A DNA stretch of 64,000 nt, from assembly GCF_013366375.1 (NCBI RefSeq), contig NZ_JABWMJ010000014.1, positions 1-64,000 of the forward strand, read 5' to 3'. Positions within the stretch are counted from its first letter, which is position 1, and the number at the start of each line of letters is the position of its first letter. Shown in pieces: positions 57,430-64,000 of the stretch. Under the pieces are notes generated by a model. It ran no database searches. It worked only from the letters and a program-made list of their open reading frames with translations, and had not been told where the DNA came from. Both the position numbers and the translations under genes were made by a program. The stretch is from Rhizobacter koreensis. GTDB lineage: Bacteria > Pseudomonadota > Gammaproteobacteria > Burkholderiales > Burkholderiaceae_C.

Positions 57430-58461
57430 TCAGCAGGTGCGGATGCCGAGCGTGCCGAGCAGTCGCTGATCGGCTTCCCAATCCGGGTTGCCGGTGGTCA
57501 GCAGCTTGTCGCCGTAGAAGATCGAGTTTGCGCCGGCGAGGAAGCACAGCGCCTGCACGGCATCGCTCATCTCGCGCCGCCCGGCGGACAGGCGCACGCG
57601 GGCGCGCGGCATCGTGATGCGAGCCACCGCGATCGTGCGCACGAATTCAAGCGGATCGAGCGCCTCGGCCTCGGCCAGGGGCGTGCCTTCCACGCGCACC
57701 AGTTGGTTGATCGGCACAGACTCGGGGTAGGGGTCGAGGTTGGCCACCTGGGCCACTAGGCCGGCCCGCTCGCGCTGCGACTCGCCCATGCCGACGATGC
57801 CGCCGCAGCACACGCCGATGCCGGCGTCGCGCACGCGCTCAAGCGTGCGCAGGCGGTCGTCGTAGGTGCGAGTGGAAATGATGCGGCCGTAGGCCTCGGG
57901 CGCGGTGTCGAGGTTGTGGTTGTAGTAGTCGAGCCCGGCGTTCTTGAGGGCGTCGGCCTGGCCTTCACTGAGCATGCCGAGCGTGCAGCAGGCCTCCAGC
58001 CCTTCGGCCTTCACGGCGCGCACCAACTCGGCCACCTTCTCGATGTCGCGGTCCTTGGGCTCGCGCCAGGCCGCGCCCATGCAGAAGCGCGACGCGCCCT
58101 GTTCGCGCGCGGCGCGAGCCGCGGCGGTGACTTCGCCCACGTCGAGCAGCTTGCCGGCCGCCACACCGGTGTCGAAGTGCACCGACTGCGGGCAGTAGCC
58201 GCAGTCTTCCGGGCAACCACCGGTCTTGATCGACAGCAGCGTGGACAGTTGCACTTCGTTGGCGTCGAAGTGCTCGCGGTGCACCTGCTGCGCGCGGTGG
58301 ATCAGGTCGGCAAAGGGCAGATCGAACAGCGCCTCGACGCGGTCCACGCTCCAGCGCTCGCTGTCAGCTCCCGTTGGAGCACCCGCCGCAGCGCCGCCAG
58401 TCTCGCGGCGCGGCGGCAGCCACTGAACCGCCTGTTCGACAACGTCCTTCGGTTCACTCAT
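57430..58461 (-). CDS. bioB: Biotin synthase
   Basis: The 343-residue radical-SAM enzyme inserts sulphur into dethiobiotin. It has the Cys triad in GGCPEDCGYCPQS, ASRFCMGAAWREPKDRD, DYYNHNLDTAPEAYG and FLAGANSIFYGDKLLTTGNP. The ATG at 58461 is taken because family homology begins shortly after it. It follows panD upstream by 10 bases. A decayed second bioB fragment lies 2.2 kb away on the other strand. Confidence 0.97.
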   Translation of the reverse strand: MSEPKDVVEQAVQWLPPRRETGGAAAGAPTGADSERWSVDRVEALFDLPFADLIHRAQQVHREHFDANEVQLSTLLSIKTGGCPEDCGYCPQSVHFDTGVAAGKLLDVGEVTAAARAAREQGASRFCMGAAWREPKDRDIEKVAELVRAVKAEGLEACCTLGMLSEGQADALKNAGLDYYNHNLDTAPEAYGRIISTRTYDDRLRTLERVRDAGIGVCCGGIVGMGESQRERAGLVAQVANLDPYPESVPINQLVRVEGTPLAEAEALDPLEFVRTIAVARITMPRARVRLSAGRREMSDAVQALCFLAGANSIFYGDKLLTTGNPDWEADQRLLGTLGIRTC

Positions 58462-58468
58462 GTTCGCG

Positions 58469-59257
58469 TCATCCCGCGTTCGGCCGCACGTGTGCCGTGG
58501 CCTCGTCCTCGACCCGCTGCCAGATCTCCACCGCCATGGGATTGTTGCTCTCTTCGAGGATGTGGCCCACCAGGCCGATCGCGCGCGCAAAAACACCCAC
58601 GCCGCGCACGATCTTCCACGGCAGGCCCAGTTCGCAGCAGATTGCACCGATTGCGCCCGTGGCGTTGACCGGCAGCATCTTGCCGCTGGCACGCTCGGCC
58701 TCGGTGCAGATCAGGCGCTCGAGCTGGATGTAGTCGCCCGAGAAGCCATTTTCCTCGGCGATCTTGAACAGCCGCGGCGCGCGCGGGTCGACGGGTTTGT
58801 GCAGCGGGTGGCCGAGGCCGGGCACAATCTGCCCCCGCGCGCGGTAGCCGGCCACAAGGTCGCACGCGATCTTCTCGAGGTCGGCGTTTCTGGTACCCGG
58901 CGGCAAGGCCTCGTAGAGCATCTTGGCCGTGCCCTCGGTGGAGCCGACGAACACCGAGCCCAGCCCGCACAGGCCCGCGGCCACCGCCGCCTGCAGCGAC
59001 TCGGGCGCGCCGGCGTAGGTGATGCGCGCGGCCAGCGCACTGGGCGTGATGCCGTGCTCCACCAGCGTCACCGCGATGGCGTTGAACACGGTGGACTCCT
59101 GCGGCGTGGGCATGCGGCCGACGATCAGCAGCCAGGCCATGTCGCCGAGGCTGATCTTGCCCAGCAGTTCGTCGGGCAGGCTGCGCCCGCGCACCTCGAT
59201 GCGGTCGGGCGTGCTCCAGGCGATGTCGGAGCGGATCGGCTTGGTCTTGCGGGGCAT
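58469..59257 (-). CDS. Short citrate synthase-like lyase (citryl-CoA lyase type)
   Basis: The 262-residue protein belongs to the citrate synthase fold but is about two thirds of the usual length. It has MAWLLIVGRMPTPQESTVF, the active-site region PGLGHPLHKPVDPRAPRLF (His) and GAIGAICCELGLPWKIVRG. Short members like this are often called citryl-CoA lyase. AGGAGG lies 4 bases before the ATG at 59257. In this cluster it may cleave or make a branched CoA thioester; the substrate is not evident. Confidence 0.8.
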   Translation of the reverse strand: MPRKTKPIRSDIAWSTPDRIEVRGRSLPDELLGKISLGDMAWLLIVGRMPTPQESTVFNAIAVTLVEHGITPSALAARITYAGAPESLQAAVAAGLCGLGSVFVGSTEGTAKMLYEALPPGTRNADLEKIACDLVAGYRARGQIVPGLGHPLHKPVDPRAPRLFKIAEENGFSGDYIQLERLICTEAERASGKMLPVNATGAIGAICCELGLPWKIVRGVGVFARAIGLVGHILEESNNPMAVEIWQRVEDEATAHVRPNAG

Positions 59258-59293
59258 AGGCCCTCCTGTAATGGACAAAGTTGGGAAAGGGGT

Positions 59294-60154
59294 TCAGCTT
59301 GCGAGCCCGGCGCTCCGCAGCACGGCCCGGGCGCGCTCGACGACGGGCACGTCGATCATTTCGCCATCCACGGCCACCGCGGCGCCGCCCGAGGCAGCGA
59401 ACGCCGCGCACACGCGCCGAGCCCAGGCGATGCGCTCGGGATCGGCGGCAAACACGCCCTGCACGACGGCGATCTGCTTGGGATGGATGCACAGCTTGGC
59501 GCCGAACCCGAGCCGGCGCGAACGCTCCGCATCGGCGCGCAAGCGCGGCGCATCGTCGATCGCGAGGCTCACGCCGTCGGCCGGCGCCGCCAGGCCTCCG
59601 AGCCGCGACGCCAGCACCACCTGCGCGCGATAGGGCTGCAGCTCGGCCTCGCCGCCGTCGGGCGCGCAGTCGATGCCGAGATCGACCGCCAGGTCGATGC
59701 TGCCGAAGGCCAGCCGCACGACCCCCGGCACGCGCGCGATGGCGCGCACCTCCTCGATGCCGCGCGCCGACTCGATGATCGGCAGCACGTCCTTGAACGC
59801 ATTCTCGAAGGCGTGGCAGACGGCGTCGATGCCGTCGGCCTTGGGCAGCATCACCGCGGCCACGCCCGGATGCCGGCACAGTGCCAGGTCGTCGTCGAAC
59901 CAGGGCGTGCCCGCCGCGTTGACGCGCACGATCAGCGGCGCGGCTTCGTCCTGCGCTGCGTCGAGAGCACCGTCCAGAGCGTTCGCCAGCGCGTCGCGTG
60001 CATCCGGCTTGGCGACGGGCGCGACGGCGTCCTCGAGATCGACGATGACGGCATCGGCCCCGGCCGCGCGCGCCTTGGCGTAGCGCTCGGGCCGGTCGGC
60101 CGGCACGAACAGGTAGGTGCGCGGCTGCCGCGCTGCGAGCCCGTCGTCGCTCAT
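59294..60154 (-). CDS. CitE-like CoA-ester lyase (HpcH/HpaI fold)
   Basis: The 286-residue protein has the CitE/CLYBL fold: TYLFVPADRPERYAKARAAG, DAVIVDLEDAVAP (metal Asp/Glu), IVRVNAAGTPWFDDDL, VMLPKADG, LPIIESARGIEEV, GAKLCIHPKQI. The family cleaves malyl-, citramalyl- or citryl-CoA type compounds. Beside a CoA-transferase and dehydrogenase, citramalyl-CoA cleavage to acetyl-CoA and pyruvate is plausible. Confidence 0.9.
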   Translation of the reverse strand: MSDDGLAARQPRTYLFVPADRPERYAKARAAGADAVIVDLEDAVAPVAKPDARDALANALDGALDAAQDEAAPLIVRVNAAGTPWFDDDLALCRHPGVAAVMLPKADGIDAVCHAFENAFKDVLPIIESARGIEEVRAIARVPGVVRLAFGSIDLAVDLGIDCAPDGGEAELQPYRAQVVLASRLGGLAAPADGVSLAIDDAPRLRADAERSRRLGFGAKLCIHPKQIAVVQGVFAADPERIAWARRVCAAFAASGGAAVAVDGEMIDVPVVERARAVLRSAGLAS

Positions 60155-60188
60155 CTGGAGGTCCCTGCCCGGCCCCTTCGCGTGTCCG

Positions 60189-61562
60189 TCAGGTGCCCAG
60201 CAGGCGGCCGATGTGCGGGGTGCGCTCCAGCGCCCAGACGCCTGCGATCAGCGTGCCCATCTCGGCCGGCGTGGCCGCATCGCCGTAGGCGGCGAGCCGG
60301 CGCGCCTTGTCCTCCAACTCGGCCCGGCTCAGCGTGTTGCCGGGGTCGCCCTTGGGCTGGTCGACGCGCGCGTCGAGGATTCGTCCATCGCGCGTGCGCA
60401 CCTGCACCTTGCCGATCCAGCGTTGCGGGTACGCGGCGTCGACCTCGGCGTCTAGCTGCATCGCGACACGGTCGCGGAACTCGGCGACGCGCGGGGCGAC
60501 GAAGTGGCGGTCGAACTCATCGAGGCCGGCGTAGCCGAACTCGGCCACCAGGCCCAGCACCGTGCCCATCGAGAACTTGGCCTGGTGCACGGTGGCCGGC
60601 ACCACGACGCGCCCGAGCACGTCGATCGCCCCCTGGTGCACCCGCGCCTTGACCTCCGCGATGTCGTCCGCGCCGAGCCGGTGCTCGCGCATCAGCGCCA
60701 GCAGCGCGTCGGCGCTCGGATGCGTGTGGCGGCACGAGGCGTGGTACTTGAACGAGGTCTCTGCGGTCGCCCAGCGCTCGCCCAGGCCGACCGTCAGCCG
60801 GGCCGGATCGGCATCGCTGGACATGCCCGCGGCCATGCCCTGCTCGCCTTCGAGGATGCGCCGCGCGCCGGTGAACCCGTCGCGTGCGAGCCAAGCCGAT
60901 GCCAGGCCGGCCGAGGCCGCGTGCGCACAATGCAGCTGCTTGGAATCGGCCGCGTCGCGCAGGAACTCCCACAGGCCCGCGGCCTGCGTGCCCGCGCTGC
61001 CGAACGCGTGCAGCATCGTCTCGGCGTCGAGCCCGAGCAGCCGCCCGGTGGCCGCGGCGGCGGCCAGCGTGCCGGCCGTGGCAGTGGTGTGGAAGATGCG
61101 GTAGTGCGGCCGGCCGAGGAACTCGCCCACACGGATGCCGACCTCGTAGCCGGCGACCGCGGCGGCCAGGAACTCGCGCCCGCTTGCCCCCGTGGCCTGC
61201 GCAGTGGCGAGCGCCGCGGGAAAGACCACCGCGGCCGGATGGAACACCGAGCCGTTGTGCACGTCGTCCTGCTCCACGACATGCGAGGCGGCAGCGTTCA
61301 CCATCGCCGCGAAATGCGGCGACGTGAGGCGGCGCGAGATCAACACCTCGGCGCCACCTGCGTCGCCGTTGCGCAGCGTCGGCCCCATCGCCAGCGCGTA
61401 GCGCTCGATCGCCTGAACGGCCCGGGCGCTCTTGCCCGCGAGCGTCGAGCCCAGCCAGTCGAGGAACAGGTCCTCGCTGCGGCGCAGCACCGCGGCAGGG
61501 ATGTCCTCTGCGCGGAGCTTCGCGGCGAAGGCGGCCAGTGCGGCCGAAGGGTGATCGTTCAT
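60189..61562 (-). CDS. MmgE/PrpD family protein
   Basis: The 457-residue protein shows the family pattern: DLFLDWLGSTLAGKSARAVQ, AMVNAAASHVVEQDDVHNGS, VFPAALATAQATGASGREFL, FKYHASCRHTHPSADALLAL. Members act on methylcitrate, cis-aconitate, iminodisuccinate and similar acids. The start could be the ATG at 61562 or four codons earlier at 61574. In this operon it may isomerise or decarboxylate the starting dicarboxylate. Confidence 0.92.
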   Translation of the reverse strand: MNDHPSAALAAFAAKLRAEDIPAAVLRRSEDLFLDWLGSTLAGKSARAVQAIERYALAMGPTLRNGDAGGAEVLISRRLTSPHFAAMVNAAASHVVEQDDVHNGSVFHPAAVVFPAALATAQATGASGREFLAAAVAGYEVGIRVGEFLGRPHYRIFHTTATAGTLAAAAATGRLLGLDAETMLHAFGSAGTQAAGLWEFLRDAADSKQLHCAHAASAGLASAWLARDGFTGARRILEGEQGMAAGMSSDADPARLTVGLGERWATAETSFKYHASCRHTHPSADALLALMREHRLGADDIAEVKARVHQGAIDVLGRVVVPATVHQAKFSMGTVLGLVAEFGYAGLDEFDRHFVAPRVAEFRDRVAMQLDAEVDAAYPQRWIGKVQVRTRDGRILDARVDQPKGDPGNTLSRAELEDKARRLAAYGDAATPAEMGTLIAGVWALERTPHIGRLLGT

Positions 61563-61589
61563 TGGCGTCTCCACGGAAGCTCTGTCAGG

Positions 61590-62765
61590 TCAGATCGCGC
61601 CCTCAGCACGCAGCTTCGCGATCTGGTTCGCCGACCGCCCGAGCTCGGCCAGGATGGCATCGGTGTGTGCGCCCAGCGCCGGCACCGCGCCCATCGGCGG
61701 CGGCTCTTCGCCGGACACGTGGTGCGGCGGATACAGCGCCGGTACCGGGCCGCCGGGCGTGCCGATCTCGGTCCAGCGCGCGCGGGCCCGGAGCTGCACG
61801 TGGCGCCACAGATCGGCCATCTCGTTGAGCCGGCCGTAGGCGATCTGCGCCTCCTCGAGGCGTTCGATCAGCTGCTCGCCGGTCAGCCCCACGCAGACCG
61901 ACTCGATGATCCCGCGCAAGGTCTCACGCTCGGCCAGGCGTTTCGCGTTGCCCTTGTACTGCGCGGCCAACTCGGGCCGGCGCAGCACCTTGTCGCAGAA
62001 CTGGCCCCACTCGCGGTCGTGCTGCACCGCAAGCACGATCTGGCGTCCGTCGCCGCAGACGAACGGGCCGTAGGGATAGATCGCCGCGTGTGCGGCACCG
62101 GCGCGCGGCGGCGGCGGCTGGCCGCCGAGCGTGTAGTACAGCGGAAAGCCCATCCACTCGGACATGGCCTCGAGCATCGAGATCTCGAGCCGTTTGCCGC
62201 GCCCGGTGCGCCCGCGCTCCAGTAGAGCGGCCAGCACGCTGCTGTAGGCGTACATGCCAGCGGCGATGTCGGCGATCGACAAGCCGGCCTTCGACGGATG
62301 CTCTGGCGTGCCGGTCACCGACACGAAGCCCGACTCGCTCTGGATCAGCAAATCGTAGGCCTTCTTCTCGGTAAAGGGGCCGCCGTCTCCGTAGCCCGAG
62401 ATGTCGCAGACCACGAGCTTGGGGTTGCGCGGCGCGAGGCTCGCATGGTCTAGGCCCATGCGCGCGGCGGCGCCGGGCGCCAGGTTCTGCACCAGCACGT
62501 CGGCGCGTTCCACCAGTTCCTGAAGCACTGCACGCGAGGCGGCATTCTTGAGGTCGAGCGTCAGGCTCTCCTTGCCGCGGTTGCACCACACGAAGTGCGA
62601 CGCCGAGCCGCGCGTGCGCGTGTCGTAGGCGCGCGCGAAGTCGCCTTCGCCGGGGCGCTCGACCTTGATGACACGCGCGCCCAGGTCGGCGAGCTGGCGC
62701 GTGCAGAACGGGGCGGCGATGGCGTGCTCGAGGGTGACGACGAGCATGCCCTGAAGCGGACGCAT
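61590..62765 (-). CDS. CaiB/BaiF family CoA-transferase
   Basis: The 391-residue class III CoA-transferase has RPLQGMLVVTLEHAIAAPFC, VQNLAPGAAARMGLDHASL, YGDGGPFTEKKAYDLLIQSE and the catalytic-Asp region GLSIADIAAGMYAYSSVLAA. It would activate an organic acid using a CoA donor. Its neighbours suggest a C5 dicarboxylate such as mesaconate, itaconate or methylsuccinate; this is inferred. Confidence 0.93.
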   Translation of the reverse strand: MRPLQGMLVVTLEHAIAAPFCTRQLADLGARVIKVERPGEGDFARAYDTRTRGSASHFVWCNRGKESLTLDLKNAASRAVLQELVERADVLVQNLAPGAAARMGLDHASLAPRNPKLVVCDISGYGDGGPFTEKKAYDLLIQSESGFVSVTGTPEHPSKAGLSIADIAAGMYAYSSVLAALLERGRTGRGKRLEISMLEAMSEWMGFPLYYTLGGQPPPPRAGAAHAAIYPYGPFVCGDGRQIVLAVQHDREWGQFCDKVLRRPELAAQYKGNAKRLAERETLRGIIESVCVGLTGEQLIERLEEAQIAYGRLNEMADLWRHVQLRARARWTEIGTPGGPVPALYPPHHVSGEEPPPMGAVPALGAHTDAILAELGRSANQIAKLRAEGAI

Positions 62766-62776
62766 GGCAGGACCCT

Positions 62777-63937
62777 TCAGAACGAACGCGGCAGGCCGAG
62801 CACGTGCTCAGCCACATACGACAGGATCAGGTTGGTCGAGATCGGCGCCACCTGGTACAGCCGCGTCTCGCGGAACTTGCGTTCGACGTCGTACTCGCAG
62901 GCGAAGCCGAAGCCGCCGTGCGTCTGGATCGCCACGTTGGCGGCCTCGAACGAGGCCTTGGCGGCCAGGTACTTGGCCATGTTGGCCTCGGCGCCGCAGG
63001 GCTGCTTGGCGTCGAACAGCTCGCAGGCGCGCCAGCGCATCAGGTCGGCAGCCTCTGTCTCGATATGGTTTCCCGCGATCGGGAACTGGACGCCCTGGTT
63101 CTGGCCGATCGGGCGGTCGAAAACGCGGCGTTCGCGCGCGTAGGCGGCGCTGCGCGCGACAAACCAGCGCGCGTCCCCGATGCATTCGGCGGCAATCAGC
63201 GTGCGCTCGGCGTTGAGGCCGTCCAGGATGTACTTGAAACCCTTGCCTTCCTCGCCAATCAGGTTTTCGGTCGGGATCTCCAGGTTTTCGAAGAACAGTT
63301 CGTTGGTCTCGTGGTTGACCATGTTGCGGATGGGCCGCACGGTCAGGCCCTTCCCGATGGCCTGGTGCAGGTCGACGATAAAAATTGACATCCCTTCGGA
63401 CTTGCGCTTCACGTCGGCCAGCGGCGTGGTGCGCGCGAGCAGGATCATCAGGTCGCTGTGCTGCACGCGGGAGATCCACACCTTCTGGCCGTTGACCACG
63501 TAGCGGTCGCCCTTGCGCAGCGCGGTGGTCTTCAGCTGGGTGGTGTCGGTGCCGGTGGTGGGCTCGGTGACGCCCATGCTCTGCAGGCGCAGCTTGCCGC
63601 TGGCGATGCCGGGCAGGTAGCGGCGCTTCTGCTCCAGCGAGCCGTGGCGCAGCAGCGTGCCCATGTTGTACATCTGGCCGTGGCAGGCGCCGGCATTGCC
63701 GCCGCAGCGGTTCACCTCCTCCATCACCACCGACGCTTCAGCCAGGCCCAGGCCGGCGCCGCCGTATTCCTCGGGGATCATCACCGCCAGCCAGCCGGCC
63801 TCGGTCAAGGCGTCGACGAATTCCTCGGGGTAGCCGCGCGCCTCGTCGACCTTGCGGAAGTACTCGTCGGGAAAGCGCTTGGACAGGTCTCTCAGCGCAG
63901 CACGGAGCTCCGGGTGACGTTCTGCAGTAGCAGTCAT
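62777..63937 (-). CDS. Acyl-CoA dehydrogenase
   Basis: The 386-residue flavoenzyme has IPEEYGGAGLGLAEASVVME, QSMGVTEPTTGTDTTQLKTT, NGQKVWISRVQHSDLMILLA and the C-terminal THGGFGFACEYDVERKFRET. It oxidises an acyl-CoA to the enoyl-CoA. It is the first gene after the operator at the window edge; an in-frame TTG lies two codons before the ATG. It is probably the first gene of the operon running left to the citrate synthase-like gene. Confidence 0.93.
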   Translation of the reverse strand: MTATAERHPELRAALRDLSKRFPDEYFRKVDEARGYPEEFVDALTEAGWLAVMIPEEYGGAGLGLAEASVVMEEVNRCGGNAGACHGQMYNMGTLLRHGSLEQKRRYLPGIASGKLRLQSMGVTEPTTGTDTTQLKTTALRKGDRYVVNGQKVWISRVQHSDLMILLARTTPLADVKRKSEGMSIFIVDLHQAIGKGLTVRPIRNMVNHETNELFFENLEIPTENLIGEEGKGFKYILDGLNAERTLIAAECIGDARWFVARSAAYARERRVFDRPIGQNQGVQFPIAGNHIETEAADLMRWRACELFDAKQPCGAEANMAKYLAAKASFEAANVAIQTHGGFGFACEYDVERKFRETRLYQVAPISTNLILSYVAEHVLGLPRSF

Positions 63938-63975
63938 GAACAAGGAATGACGAAGAGGAAGAAGCGTACTTTAAA

Positions 63976-63989
63976 CTAACGAACGTTAG
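63976..63989. promoter_or_regulatory. Palindromic operator upstream of the acyl-CoA dehydrogenase operon
   Basis: CTAACG (63976-63981) and CGTTAG (63984-63989) are exact complements around AA, in an AT-rich stretch 39 bases before the gene start. The size and style fit a TetR-family operator, a regulator class common for acyl-CoA operons. The regulator gene would lie beyond the window. Confidence 0.55.
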
Positions 63990-64000
63990 CTCAAAACGGC

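Noticed and set aside
1..64000. CRISPR array, suggested by the Cas4-like gene
   Set aside because: No regularly spaced direct repeats were seen, and no cas1 or cas2 genes are present.

Overview
This 64-kb window comes from a high-GC betaproteobacterium, most likely a member of the Burkholderiales. The evidence is the codon and GC style, a panC-panB-panD-bioB cluster, and the acyl-CoA type catabolic genes at the right end. About 54 kb (roughly 1-54,800) is accessory DNA with the make-up of an integrative and conjugative element (ICE). The last 9 kb is chromosomal metabolism. The true ends of the element were not located.

Left module (1-9,800): a RecE-like nuclease whose ribosome-binding site lies in a perfect inverted repeat, an H-NS-like protein with a TTG start, and a tyrosine recombinase with an intact catalytic set. 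A small + strand operon follows: a ParM/StbA-like actin, a small partner, and two overlapping genes that look like a split Cas4-type nuclease. A zinc-ribbon protein, an S49 peptidase and two small proteins complete the module.

Transfer module (9,835-37,442, all on the - strand): a complete F-type type IV secretion system. Read in transcription order it is an FlhD-like and a tandem FlhC-like activator, a MobH/TraI_2-type relaxase homologue, TraD, a DUF4400 protein, a lytic transglycosylase, an OmpA-like lipoprotein, pilin TraA, TraL, TraE, TraK, TraB, DsbC, TraV, TraC, TrbI, an S26 peptidase, TraW, TraU, TrbC, TraN, TraF, TraH and TraG. Many genes overlap by 4 nt. The layout (MobH-type relaxase, F-type pore, FlhDC-like activator) resembles SXT/R391 ICEs and IncA/C plasmids rather than Tn4371 or pKLC102-type elements.

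DNA-metabolism and regulation module (37,757-48,618): a BetR-type HTH/receiver regulator, a DUF932 protein, a zinc-finger/Toprim primase, a class II (B12-dependent) ribonucleotide reductase, four small unknown proteins, an AcaB-like protein and a second, divergent tyrosine recombinase. Three copies of one structured sequence lie directly upstream of three - strand genes: the DUF932 gene, nrdJ and an unknown gene. They share the same loop and linker sequences but have different, compensating stems. This is the most interesting signal in the window and is best explained as a conserved cis-acting RNA leader.

Right module (49,128-54,796): a membrane hybrid histidine kinase, a Sel1-like protein, and a cytoplasmic-looking subtilisin with a separate small protein resembling an I9 inhibitor. 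A frameshifted 3' fragment of a bioB gene (55,024-55,279) follows and marks a rearranged chromosome junction. The chromosomal part then has pantothenate synthesis (panC, panB, panD), an intact bioB, and a five-gene set (citrate synthase-like lyase, CitE-like lyase, MmgE/PrpD, CaiB-type CoA-transferase, acyl-CoA dehydrogenase). That set suggests breakdown of a branched C5 dicarboxylic acid, behind a palindromic operator at the window edge.

All family assignments come from reading motifs and protein layout by eye. No database search was run.
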